NCBI GenBank assembly: GCA_016294075.1
Contig: JAEDCQ010000001.1
Coordinates: 186,001-250,000 of the forward strand
Direction of reading: 5' to 3'
DNA: 64,000 nucleotides
DNA from: Lachnospiraceae bacterium
GTDB taxonomy: Bacteria; Bacillota; Clostridia; Lachnospirales; Lachnospiraceae
Numbering within the stretch: the stretch's first letter is position 1; the number at the start of each line of letters is the position of its first letter. The position numbers and the translations under genes are program-made. The notes under the pieces were generated by a model. That model saw nothing but the letters and a program-made list of their open reading frames with translations, did not search any database and had not been told where the DNA came from. Of the stretch, positions 43,038 through 51,740 are shown piece after piece.

Positions 43038-43066
43038 TTGACGTGCAAAGGAAAAGAATGTAAAAT
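43038..43066 (+). promoter_or_regulatory. SigmaA-type promoter of serC-serA
   Basis: TTGACG (43038-43043), 17-base spacer, TAAAAT (43061-43066), 42 bases before the serC start. Confidence 0.7.
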
Positions 43067-43108
43067 ATTGTTTAATGCGATTTTGATAACAAAGGGAGGA
43101 AATAGATC

Positions 43109-44191
43109 GTGGCCAGAATTTACAATTTTTCAGCAGGTCCCGCAGTTTTACCTGAAGAAGTATTAAAAGAAGCTGCAGCAGAAATGTTAGACTATAACGG
43201 AACGGGTATGTCTGTTATGGAAATGAGTCATCGTTCCAAAGCATATGATACCATTATTAAAGAAGCGGAACAGGATTTAAGAGATTTGCTTAATATTCCG
43301 GAAAATTATAAGGTTCTGTTTTTACAGGGCGGAGCAAGCCTTGTTTTTGCATCGGTTCCGATGAATCTTATGAAGAACAGAAAAGCAGGCTATATCCTGA
43401 CAGGTCAGTGGGCGAAGAAAGCTTTTGCAGAAGCAAAGATTTATGGAGAAGCAGTGGAATTGGCTTCCAGTGCAGATAAAACTTTTTCTTACATTCCGGA
43501 TTGCTCCGACCTTCCGATTACGGATGATATGGATTATGTATATATATGCGAAAACAATACCATATACGGAACAAAATTCCATACCTTACCTGATACAAAG
43601 GGCAAACCATTAGTAGCTGATTTATCCTCCTGTTTCTTGTCAGAGCCTATAGATGTTACAAAATACGGTATGTTATATGCAGGCGTACAGAAAAATGTCG
43701 GTCCTGCCGGTGTACAGATTGTAATTATCAGAGAAGATTTGATTTCGGATGAATGTCTGCCGGGAACTCCTACGATGATGAAATACAAAACACATGCCGA
43801 TAATGATTCTCTCTATAATACACCGCCTACATATGGAATTTATATCTGCGGTAAAGTATTTAAATGGTTAAAGAAGATGGGCGGCCTTCAGGCGATGAAG
43901 GAATACAATGAAAAGAAAGCCAAAATCCTTTATGATTTTCTGGATGAAAGCAAGCTCTTTAAGGGTACAGTACGCAAGGAAGACCGTTCTTTGATGAATG
44001 TTCCTTTTGTAACAGGGAATGAAGAGTTGGATGCCAAATTCGTAAAAGAGGCAAAGGCAGCCGGACTTGAAAGCTTAAAGGGACATCGTACCGTTGGCGG
44101 TATGCGTGCAAGCATTTATAATGCAATGCCGATGGAAGGTGTTGAAAAGCTTGTAGAATTTATGAAAAAATTTGAGAAAGAGAATCTGTAA
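43109..44191 (+). CDS. serC: Phosphoserine aminotransferase
   Basis: PLP enzyme converting 3-phosphohydroxypyruvate to O-phosphoserine. 360 residues, opening with IYNFSAGPAVLPEEVLKEA, then LFLQGGASLVFASVPMNL and the PLP lysine in YAGVQKNVGPAGVQIVI. The start is GTG, 8 bases after GGGAGGA. serA follows 21 bases later in the same operon. Confidence 0.96.
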   Translation: MARIYNFSAGPAVLPEEVLKEAAAEMLDYNGTGMSVMEMSHRSKAYDTIIKEAEQDLRDLLNIPENYKVLFLQGGASLVFASVPMNLMKNRKAGYILTGQWAKKAFAEAKIYGEAVELASSADKTFSYIPDCSDLPITDDMDYVYICENNTIYGTKFHTLPDTKGKPLVADLSSCFLSEPIDVTKYGMLYAGVQKNVGPAGVQIVIIREDLISDECLPGTPTMMKYKTHADNDSLYNTPPTYGIYICGKVFKWLKKMGGLQAMKEYNEKKAKILYDFLDESKLFKGTVRKEDRSLMNVPFVTGNEELDAKFVKEAKAAGLESLKGHRTVGGMRASIYNAMPMEGVEKLVEFMKKFEKENL

Positions 44192-44212
44192 GGATTTTTT
44201 GAGGGAATAAAA

Positions 44213-45376
44213 ATGTTTAAATATCATTGTTTGAATCCGATTGCCAATGTCGGTCTTCAGAATTTTACGGATAATTATAAAAGAACAGAAGATGTGAATG
44301 AGGCACAGGGTATTTTAGTACGCAGTGCTTCCATGCATGAAATGGAACTTAGCAGCAATTTGTTAGCAGTCGCAAGAGCAGGTGCAGGAGTGAATAATAT
44401 TCCTTTGGATGCCTGTGCGGAAAAAGGAATTGTAGTATTTAACACACCGGGAGCCAATGCAAACGGTGTTAAGGAACTGGTACTTGCCGGAATGCTGTTG
44501 GCGTCACGTGATGTTATCGGCGGTATTGAATGGGTTAAATCCGATAAGGATGATGAGAATATTGCAAAAGCCGCAGAAAAAGAAAAGAAAAAATTTGCAG
44601 GTACGGAGATTGAAGGTAAGAAGCTTGGGATTATCGGTCTTGGTGCAATTGGTGTTAAGGTTGCAAATGCTGCCGTTCATTTAGGAATGGAAGTATATGG
44701 TTATGACCCATATCTTTCTGTAGATGCCGCATGGAATTTGAGCCGTTCGGTAAAGCATGTTCTTAACGTTGAAGAAATCTATGAAGAGTGTGATTTTATC
44801 ACCATTCACGTTCCGGCTCTTCCTTCTACAAAGGGAATGATTAACAGCGATGCCATTTCCCTGATGAAGGATGGTGTAATTCTTTTAAACTTTGCAAGAG
44901 ATGTTCTTGTAAATGAAGAAGATGTTTTGGAAGCAATTGGGTCCGGCAAGGTGCGTAAATATGTATCTGATTTCCCGAATCCAACAACAGCAGGAAAGGA
45001 AGGCTGTATTGTGATACCTCATCTCGGGGCTTCCACTGAGGAATCAGAAGATAACTGTGCGGTTATGGCTGTTAAAGAATTAAAGAATTACCTGGAAAAC
45101 GGTAATATTGTTAATTCCGTAAACTTCCCTAACTGTGATATGGGTATCTGCTCACAGGCAGGACGTGTAGCGGTTGCACATAAAAATATTTCCGGTATGA
45201 TTTCCAAATTTACGACCGTATTCGGTGACAACGGAATCAACATCACGGATATGATGAACAAATCAAAAGGAGATTGGGCTTATACCATGTTGGATGTAGA
45301 GAGTGCAGTATCTGATGAGATTGTAAATCAGCTTTCTAAGATTGACGGAGTAGTACGTGTACGTGTTGTAAAATAA
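44213..45376 (+). CDS. serA: D-3-phosphoglycerate dehydrogenase
   Basis: First enzyme of serine synthesis, NAD-dependent. 387 residues, the short form: GIIGLGAIGVKVANAAVHLG is the Rossmann loop, followed by ITIHVPALPSTKGMI, LLNFARDVLVNE and the catalytic His in IPHLGASTEESE. It ends with an ACT domain (NISGMISKFTTVFGDNGINI) for probable serine feedback control. A terminator follows. Confidence 0.95.
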   Translation: MFKYHCLNPIANVGLQNFTDNYKRTEDVNEAQGILVRSASMHEMELSSNLLAVARAGAGVNNIPLDACAEKGIVVFNTPGANANGVKELVLAGMLLASRDVIGGIEWVKSDKDDENIAKAAEKEKKKFAGTEIEGKKLGIIGLGAIGVKVANAAVHLGMEVYGYDPYLSVDAAWNLSRSVKHVLNVEEIYEECDFITIHVPALPSTKGMINSDAISLMKDGVILLNFARDVLVNEEDVLEAIGSGKVRKYVSDFPNPTTAGKEGCIVIPHLGASTEESEDNCAVMAVKELKNYLENGNIVNSVNFPNCDMGICSQAGRVAVAHKNISGMISKFTTVFGDNGINITDMMNKSKGDWAYTMLDVESAVSDEIVNQLSKIDGVVRVRVVK

Positions 45377-45387
45377 GAAAAAAAGTT

Positions 45388-45420
45388 AAAGCGTGACCTG
45401 CATGGCGGGTTGCGCTTTTT
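45388..45420 (+). terminator. Intrinsic terminator after serA
   Basis: AAAGCGTGACCTGC pairs with GCGGGTTGCGCTTT (G-T pairs included) around a 3-base loop, then T. The next gene starts 20 bases later. Confidence 0.8.
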
Positions 45421-45439
45421 CAAAATCTGTGAGAATCCT

Positions 45440-46684
45440 ATGAAAAAAGTGCAAATAATTATATCAGGAATCCTGGTTCCGGCTGTTTTTTTATGTGGCT
45501 GCAGAAGTGCTGTGACAACACCTTATGCAGAGCCGGAATTGATACAGCAGGAGACAAAAGAGGATAAATTAATTTTAGAGAAGCCGGCATTAATTGAAGA
45601 ACCGGCAGAAACCGATGATGCAGAAGAGACAGAAGAAATAATAACGGAAGATGCGAAGGCATCTGCCACGCTTGTTATGGTCGGGGATATGCTGATGCAT
45701 ACACCTGTTAATCAAAGCGGAATCATGGAAGACGGAAGCATTGATTTTTCTCATTTATTTTCGCATACAAAAGAGCTGATAGAATCTGCGGATGTCGCAC
45801 TTGTAAATCAGGAAGTAATTCTTGGAGGTGAAGAATTGGGAATCTCCGGTTATCCGAACTTTAACACCTATCATGAATTGGGCGATGCACTTGCGGACGC
45901 AGGATTTGATATTGTTCTTCACGCGACAAATCATGCATTGGATAAAGGGAAAAAAGGACTGACAAACTGCCTTGCTTATTGGGATAATAACCATCCTGAT
46001 ATGGCAGTACTTGGAATTTATGATTCTTTTGAGGAACGAGATACGATTTATGTCTGTGAAAAAAACGGAATCCGGATTGCATTTTTAAATTATACCTACG
46101 GAACAAACGGAATTCCTCTTCCCGAAGATATGCCTTATGCCGTGAACCTGATAAATAAAGAGCAGATGGCTGAGGATATTCGTAAAGCGGAAGAAATATC
46201 CGATTTTATTGTGGTCTGTCCTCATTGGGGAACGGAATATGTTCTAACGGAAAGTGATTATCAGAGAAAATATGCGGAATTTTTTCTGGATTGCGGTGTT
46301 GACCTTGTTATAGGTACACATCCACATGTCATTGAACCGATAGAATGGATGGAAGATGAAAACGGGAATAGGATGCTCGTATATTATTCCCTTGGAAATT
46401 ATGTAAATTGTACCTCAGCCGAAACAGAAGAAATCGGACAGCGTATGCTTGGTGCAATGGCGGAGGTTACCATTACAAAAGAGCCGGCCGGCAATGCATA
46501 TATAAGCGAGTACGGTGCACAGCCGTTAGTTACCTATGTTTCTGATACAAAGGAGACTATTGCGGTATACCCTCTGGAGCAGTTTACGGATGAGATGGCA
46601 GACAGCAGCTACACAATAAAGTTTGATACCGATTTTAGCAAATCCTACTGCGAAGAATTATGGAAAAAGGTAATAGGGGAATAA
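45440..46684 (+). CDS. CapA-family lipoprotein (poly-gamma-glutamate synthesis type)
   Basis: 414-residue surface lipoprotein: signal MKKVQIIISGILVPAVFLCGC with a lipobox Cys at about 21, an acidic Glu/Thr-rich linker, then a calcineurin-like PGA_cap domain with MVGDMLMHTPV, HATNHALDKGKKG, VVCPHWGTEY and GTHPHVIEPIEW, the metal-binding stations. The family includes CapA/PgsA, yet no capB, capC or other capsule genes are nearby, so a phosphodiesterase-like wall function is also possible. Weak ribosome site; an in-frame TTG at 45410 lies in the terminator and is rejected. Confidence 0.85.
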   Translation: MKKVQIIISGILVPAVFLCGCRSAVTTPYAEPELIQQETKEDKLILEKPALIEEPAETDDAEETEEIITEDAKASATLVMVGDMLMHTPVNQSGIMEDGSIDFSHLFSHTKELIESADVALVNQEVILGGEELGISGYPNFNTYHELGDALADAGFDIVLHATNHALDKGKKGLTNCLAYWDNNHPDMAVLGIYDSFEERDTIYVCEKNGIRIAFLNYTYGTNGIPLPEDMPYAVNLINKEQMAEDIRKAEEISDFIVVCPHWGTEYVLTESDYQRKYAEFFLDCGVDLVIGTHPHVIEPIEWMEDENGNRMLVYYSLGNYVNCTSAETEEIGQRMLGAMAEVTITKEPAGNAYISEYGAQPLVTYVSDTKETIAVYPLEQFTDEMADSSYTIKFDTDFSKSYCEELWKKVIGE

Positions 46685-46701
46685 TCCTGTTATTATTCCC
46701 T
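46676..46701. other. Hairpin spanning both stop codons of convergent genes
   Basis: GGGGAATAAT pairs with ATTATTCCCT (one G-T) around a 6-base loop. It contains the CapA stop and the stop of the minus-strand gene. No T run follows in either direction, so termination is doubtful. Confidence 0.4.
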
Positions 46702-46965
46702 GGGCATTTCGGGATTCGTAAATGTATCCTTAAATGCATCGTTCATTTCATTGTTATATTTGACGGCATGCTCTGTTGCTAAGTCCATGTATTTGATAAA
46801 TACATCCTCAACCTTCATTTTGTGTTTCATCGCAAGCTCCTGTAAAATGGGACGAAGCTTTTCAATCTGTTCGGAAATACGAACCTTTTGAGGGTCGATA
46901 TCCGGCATAACCTTATCTGCATATTCCATAATTGTATCTAAAAACTCTCTATCTTCGTTTGTCAT
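46693..46965 (-). CDS. Small acidic/amphipathic protein of unknown function
   Basis: 90 residues, predicted mostly helical (EFLDTIMEYADKVMPDID; RISEQIEKLRPILQELAMKH), charged and with no membrane helix or signal. The ribosome site on the minus strand is AAAGGAG, 7 bases before the start. I do not recognise a characterised family. It faces the DUF1015 gene divergently and the CapA gene convergently. Confidence 0.7.
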   Translation of the reverse strand: MTNEDREFLDTIMEYADKVMPDIDPQKVRISEQIEKLRPILQELAMKHKMKVEDVFIKYMDLATEHAVKYNNEMNDAFKDTFTNPEMPRE

Positions 46966-47082
46966 TTTCTTATTCTCCTTTCAAAACCAACATCACTGAG
47001 AGTCATTTTAACACTTGCTAATTATCATGTCAAAATGTAGAATAATTATATATAAAATTTTTATAAAAAAGGAGAATTGATA

Positions 47083-48303
47083 ATGGCAGATATCAGACCG
47101 TTTTGCGCCGTCAGACCGGCAGTGGAACTTGCTGAAAAAATAGCGGCATTACCATATGATGTTTATAACAGGGAGGAAGCGTGCAGGATAGTTGAAAAAA
47201 ATCCGTTGTCTTTTCTAAAAATTGACAGAGCGGAGACAAATTTTGATAAATCCGTATCCACTTATGCACCGGAAGTATATGATAAGGCAAAGGAACTAAT
47301 GGAAGCTATGATTGCAGACGGCAGCTTTATAGAAGATACGGACTGCTGTTATTATATATACAGGCTGACGATGAACGGACGGGCGCAGTCAGGTATAGTA
47401 GCCTGTGCTTCCATAGATGATTATTGCAATAATGTCATTATGAAGCATGAAAATACGAGAGAAGAAAAGGAACTGGACCGTATCCGCCATATTGATACGA
47501 CAAACTGTCAGACGGGACCGATTTTTCTGGCGTTCCGTGATGAGCCGACTATCAGCAATATTATGGCAGAGGAAGAGACAAAACAGCCATTGTACTGCTT
47601 TACCGCGGAAGACGGAGTTGAGCATTGTGTATGGAAGATTACCGACGCGGAAAATAATAGGAAGCTGCAGACAGCATTTCATATCATGGATAAAATATAT
47701 ATTGCAGACGGTCATCACAGATGTGCATCTGCCGTAAAAGTAGGACTGCAGAGAAGAAAAGAAGGTGTGACACAGGAATCCGATTATTTTATGACCGTTC
47801 TTTTTCCGGAATCTGAATTAAAAATTATGGACTACAATCGTGTGTTAAAGGATTTAAACGGCAAAACACCGGATGATATTCTGGATGAATTGCGGGAGCA
47901 CTTTATCATTGAGAAAAGTGATAGTGCGGTAGCACCTTCAAAAAAAGGTGAGTTTGGCATGATTCTGGATGATAAATGGTATAAACTTTCAATCAAAAAG
48001 GAATTTATGTCAGATGATGCGGTGGAAGGACTCGATGTATCTTTATTACAGACTTATGTTTTAAACCCGGTTTTCGGCATCCAAAATCCGAAAACAGATA
48101 ACCGTATTGATTTTGTGGGAGGAATCCGTGGACTTGGAGAATTGGAAAGACGTAACAAACTCGATTGCTCTGCTGCATTCAGTTTGTATCCAACTTCCAT
48201 CAATGAGCTTTTTGCCGTGGCAGACGAAGGAAAACTGATGCCGCCGAAATCGACATGGTTTGAGCCGAAATTAAGAAGCGGATTATTTATACATAAAATC
48301 TAA
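47083..48303 (+). CDS. DUF1015 family protein
   Basis: 406-residue cytoplasmic protein. Family features: MADIRPFCAVRP and ALPYDVYNREEA at the N-terminus, KHENTREEKELDRIRH (121-136) in the middle, and YIADGHHRCASAVKVG with DGHHR at 209-213, and PTSINELFAVADEGKLMPPKSTWFEPKLRSG (in parts) near the end. The biochemical role is unknown as far as I can recall. DGHHR recalls the ParB/sulfiredoxin fold serine kinases (SerK, SbnI). It lies downstream of serC-serA, separated by two genes. The ATG at 47083 follows AAGGAG; the TTG at 47077 is rejected. Confidence 0.85.
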   Translation: MADIRPFCAVRPAVELAEKIAALPYDVYNREEACRIVEKNPLSFLKIDRAETNFDKSVSTYAPEVYDKAKELMEAMIADGSFIEDTDCCYYIYRLTMNGRAQSGIVACASIDDYCNNVIMKHENTREEKELDRIRHIDTTNCQTGPIFLAFRDEPTISNIMAEEETKQPLYCFTAEDGVEHCVWKITDAENNRKLQTAFHIMDKIYIADGHHRCASAVKVGLQRRKEGVTQESDYFMTVLFPESELKIMDYNRVLKDLNGKTPDDILDELREHFIIEKSDSAVAPSKKGEFGMILDDKWYKLSIKKEFMSDDAVEGLDVSLLQTYVLNPVFGIQNPKTDNRIDFVGGIRGLGELERRNKLDCSAAFSLYPTSINELFAVADEGKLMPPKSTWFEPKLRSGLFIHKI

Positions 48304-48317
48304 AAAGGGGATTCTAT

Positions 48318-50684
48318 ATGAATAAAAAATTATACAATCTTATGGATTGGCCGGAAATTGAGGCTATTGAATATGCAGAAGAGGATCAGCCACGGAAAAT
48401 ATTGGGAGCACATATTGTCGGTAATGCTACATTGTATCAGGCTTTTCTGCCGGGAGCAGTAAAAGCGGATGTTGTGTTAGAGGATGAAGAACTGACGGCA
48501 TCTATGTGTATGATCGATGAAGCCGGTTTTTTTGCCTGCCTTATGAATCATAAAACAAAAAAGAAATATCATTATGTCGTAACGGATAAAGAAGGAAAAA
48601 GTCGCATATATTATGACCCGTATCAGTATGAAGTTTGCTTATCAAAGGATGAAATAACAAAAATCAACAGCGGTCTTCATTATCATGTATACGAAGTGTT
48701 GGGAGCTCATTTTACAACGATTGACGGACAAGATGGTGTATTATTTCGTGTCTGGGCACCGAATGCTGTTTCAGTCAGCGTAGTAGGTGATTTTAATAAT
48801 TGGGACGGAAGAATCCATCCTATGTTGCGTCATGAGGAAACGGGAATCTTTATGTTATTTATTCCAAAGCTTACGGAAGGAATGAATTACAAGTATGAGA
48901 TTCGTATGAAGGGCGGACAGATTCATTTAAAAGCAGATCCATATGCAATATGCTCACAGGCAGCACCTGAGACAGCATCCGTATTATGCAGGGAAAATGA
49001 ATTCGCATGGAATGACGAAGAATGGATGACAGGGAGAGCACAGCTTGATACAAAGAGAGCACCGCTTTCCATTTATGAAATAAATCTTCATACCTATAAG
49101 GAAGAAAATGGGGAGAATATGTCTATGGCAGATATTGCAAAAGAAGTAATTCCTAATATAAAAAAGAACGGATATACTCATATTGAACTGATGCCGATTA
49201 TGGAATATATGGATGAATATTTTAACGGTTATCAGACGACAGGATATTATGCAGTCAGTGCGCGTTACGGTACAGCAGAAGAATTCAAGGCTTTTGTGGA
49301 TTCCTTCCATGTAGCGGGGATTGGTGTGATTCTTGACTGGGTACCATCCTTCTTTGCAAAGGATGAGCACGGCTTATGCAGTTTTGACGGAACATATCTT
49401 TACGGACATTTAGATGGCAGGCAGCGGGAAAATGTGGCATATGATGCATATAATTTTAATTACGGAAGACCACAGGTAAGTAATTTTCTGATTGCAAATG
49501 GCATATATTGGGTGGAGCGTTTTCATGCTGACGGTCTTCGTCTGTCAGGTCTTTCTTCCATGCTTTATATGGATTACGGAAAAAGTGAGGGACAGTGGAT
49601 ACCGAATATCTATGGCGGCAGCGAAAATCTTGAAGGTGTGGAATTTATTAAGCACTTTAACAGTATTCTTCATAAAATGTATCCGGGGGTTCTTACGATT
49701 GCCAAAGAAACCAGTGCATGGCCAAAGATTACGGAAAGCCTTGAAAATGACGGACTTGGCTTTGATTATGCATGGAATACCGGCTTTATGCAGGATTTTA
49801 TCGCTTATATGAAAAAACCTTATGAGGAACGAATGAATTCTTTAAAAGACCTTACTTTCAGTATGGTGTACGCGTACAGCGAGAATTATATACTGCCCAT
49901 CTCACACAATGAAGTATATCGCAACGGCGGTTCCCTGCTTGACTGTATGCAGATGGAGGAAGAATGGAAAAAGTCGTTTTTACGTGCATTATATTCCTTC
50001 TTTATGCTTCATCCGGGTAAAAAAATGATGTATATGGACCAGGGGATTGACAAAACCGTACAGATATTGAACCGTATGTACAAAGAACTTCCGGCTCTCA
50101 GTCTGCTGGATACCGATGCGGCAGGCTTTGAGTGGCTTAACTGTATTGATCACGGAGACGGAATATTGAGCTTTATTCGCAAGAGCGGCAGAATGGAAGA
50201 TAATCTGCTTGTTATAGCTAACTTTTCTCAGAATACTTATGAAAAATATAAACTCGGCGTTTCGCAGGAAGGTAAATATAAAGAAGTTTTCAATTCCAAT
50301 ATGACAGAAGCCGGCGGAGATATGAAATTAAATACACGTATAAAAGTTACAAAAGAGGAGTATTATGACGGACGCGAATGCACGATTCAGTTGAAGCTTT
50401 CTCCGATGAGTGTTTCAGTATTTTCATATTGTCCTTTTACCAAAGAAGAGCTTTTAGAACGTGCAGAAAAAAAAGCAGAAGAAATCCGTATTAAATTGGA
50501 AAAAGAGGCTTTGGAAAAAGCCAATGTGCTGAAAAAGCTTTCTTTAAAAGAAAATCTGGAATCTAAGGTACATGCTGCACAGGAAAAGATTTCCGGTGGA
50601 GCAGAGGCAGAAAAAGAAATTAAGGTTATTCGTAAGAAAAGAGTGCCAAGTACTTCAAAGCAGAAAAACACAAAAAAGAAATAA
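48318..50684 (+). CDS. GlgB-like GH13 protein lacking catalytic residues (probable pseudoenzyme)
   Basis: 788-residue homologue of glycogen branching enzyme. The N-terminal carbohydrate-binding part (FRVWAPNAVSVSVVGDFNNWDG, in parts) and the barrel (YQTTGYYAVSARYGTAEEFK; DWVPSFFAKDEHGLCSFDGT) follow GlgB closely. The active site is lost: HADGLRLSG has Ser410 for the nucleophile Asp, IAKETSAW has Lys463 for the acid Glu, and PISHNEV has Asn531 for the third Asp; the region I His is Phe345. A Lys/Glu-rich coiled-coil tail of about 110 residues, ending KQKNTKKK, is not typical of GlgB. The frame is intact, so loss of catalysis looks selected. A scaffold or regulatory role is inferred. Confidence 0.88.
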   Translation: MNKKLYNLMDWPEIEAIEYAEEDQPRKILGAHIVGNATLYQAFLPGAVKADVVLEDEELTASMCMIDEAGFFACLMNHKTKKKYHYVVTDKEGKSRIYYDPYQYEVCLSKDEITKINSGLHYHVYEVLGAHFTTIDGQDGVLFRVWAPNAVSVSVVGDFNNWDGRIHPMLRHEETGIFMLFIPKLTEGMNYKYEIRMKGGQIHLKADPYAICSQAAPETASVLCRENEFAWNDEEWMTGRAQLDTKRAPLSIYEINLHTYKEENGENMSMADIAKEVIPNIKKNGYTHIELMPIMEYMDEYFNGYQTTGYYAVSARYGTAEEFKAFVDSFHVAGIGVILDWVPSFFAKDEHGLCSFDGTYLYGHLDGRQRENVAYDAYNFNYGRPQVSNFLIANGIYWVERFHADGLRLSGLSSMLYMDYGKSEGQWIPNIYGGSENLEGVEFIKHFNSILHKMYPGVLTIAKETSAWPKITESLENDGLGFDYAWNTGFMQDFIAYMKKPYEERMNSLKDLTFSMVYAYSENYILPISHNEVYRNGGSLLDCMQMEEEWKKSFLRALYSFFMLHPGKKMMYMDQGIDKTVQILNRMYKELPALSLLDTDAAGFEWLNCIDHGDGILSFIRKSGRMEDNLLVIANFSQNTYEKYKLGVSQEGKYKEVFNSNMTEAGGDMKLNTRIKVTKEEYYDGRECTIQLKLSPMSVSVFSYCPFTKEELLERAEKKAEEIRIKLEKEALEKANVLKKLSLKENLESKVHAAQEKISGGAEAEKEIKVIRKKRVPSTSKQKNTKKK

Positions 50685-50711
50685 AAAGAATATAAACGGA
50701 GCAGAAAGAGA

Positions 50712-51521
50712 ATGCAGACAATTATTGAACAGTTAGGAGACAGATTAATTCAATTGGGAATAAAAGTAATATTTGTTTTTCTATGTTTGTTTATTGGTAT
50801 GAAGCTGATAAAGTGGGTGCGTAAGATTACAAAAAGATGTCTCGAGAGAGCAAATGCAGATGTGGGTCTGATTCAGTTCCTGGATGCATTTGTAAAGTTT
50901 TCCCTGATGTTTCTTCTTCTTGCAGGACTTGCAACATCCTTTGGAATACAGGTGGCAAGTCTGGCTGCTGTCCTGGGTTCGGCGGGAGTTACACTTGGTC
51001 TTGCATTGCAGGGCTCACTCAGCAATTTTGCCGGAGGTGTTCTGATTCTTCTGCTAAAGCCGTTTAAAGTAGGTGACTATATTATTGAAGATACCAATAA
51101 GAATGAAGGAACTGTTACGGAAATTTCTTTGTTTTATACAAAGCTTCTTACAATTGAAGAAAAAATTGTGGTGCTGCCGAACGGAACATTGGCAAATAAC
51201 AGTCTTACCAACGTGACGGAAAGTAATAACAGGCGACTTGATTTAAAAATATCAATTTCATATGATTCTGATATTAAGAAGGCAAAGACAGTAATTGAGG
51301 GGCTTTTAAATGAAGACAAGGATGTATTAAAAGACCGTGATATAAATGTGTTTGTGGATAATTTGGCCGACAGTGCAGTTATCTTAGGGATACGATGTTA
51401 TATTTTGCAGAAAGATTATTGGCAGGCGAGGTGGCGTATTTTAGAAGAAATCAAGCTTAAGCTTGATGAGAATGATATTGAGATTCCGTATCCTAAAATG
51501 GATGTACAAATTCGTACTTGA
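50712..51521 (+). CDS. mscS: Small-conductance mechanosensitive channel (MscS family)
   Basis: 269-residue membrane channel that releases solutes on osmotic downshock. Three helices at the N-terminus; the pore-lining TM3 reads VASLAAVLGSAGVTLGLALQGSLSNFAGGVLIL (in parts), with the Gly/Ala pattern of MscS, followed by the beta domain KPFKVGDYIIED and VVLPNGTLANNSLTNVT. It follows the GlgB-like gene by 27 bases in the same direction. Confidence 0.92.
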   Translation: MQTIIEQLGDRLIQLGIKVIFVFLCLFIGMKLIKWVRKITKRCLERANADVGLIQFLDAFVKFSLMFLLLAGLATSFGIQVASLAAVLGSAGVTLGLALQGSLSNFAGGVLILLLKPFKVGDYIIEDTNKNEGTVTEISLFYTKLLTIEEKIVVLPNGTLANNSLTNVTESNNRRLDLKISISYDSDIKKAKTVIEGLLNEDKDVLKDRDINVFVDNLADSAVILGIRCYILQKDYWQARWRILEEIKLKLDENDIEIPYPKMDVQIRT

Positions 51522-51559
51522 TTAATTTTGAGTATGTTAGTATAATAATGAAGTTGATT

Positions 51560-51632
51560 GCTGAAATAGCTCAGTTGGTAGAGCACTTCACTCGTAATGA
51601 AGGGGTCGTGGGTTCGAGTCCCATTTTCAGCT
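51560..51632 (+). tRNA. tRNA-Thr (anticodon CGT)
   Basis: Complete cloverleaf: acceptor GCTGAAA/TTTCAGC, D arm GCTC-AGTTGGTA-GAGC, anticodon arm CTTCA-CTCGTAA-TGAAG with CGT at the centre, five-base variable loop and T arm with TTCGAGT. The CCA end is not encoded. It reads ACG codons. Confidence 0.95.
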
Positions 51633-51639
51633 TATTTCC

Positions 51640-51672
51640 ATAGCTGCAGGGCTTTCAGGCTTCTGTGGCTAT
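51640..51672 (+). terminator. Probable terminator after the tRNA gene
   Basis: ATAGCTGCAG pairs with CTGTGGCTAT (two G-T pairs) around a 13-base loop, followed by TCTTCT. The T tract is imperfect. Confidence 0.5.
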
Positions 51673-51740
51673 TCTTCTAATTCATAAGTTTTTTTGGATA
51701 ATATCAAATAATAATGCTATATAGGCAGAAATGAGGGTAT

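Noticed and set aside
45440..46684. Poly-gamma-glutamate capsule locus
   Set aside because: Only a CapA-like protein is present; no capB or capC homologue is in the window.
51633..51740. Possible T-box leader before trpS
   Set aside because: Only 108 bases are available, with no T-box sequence and only one tRNA-terminator-like hairpin.
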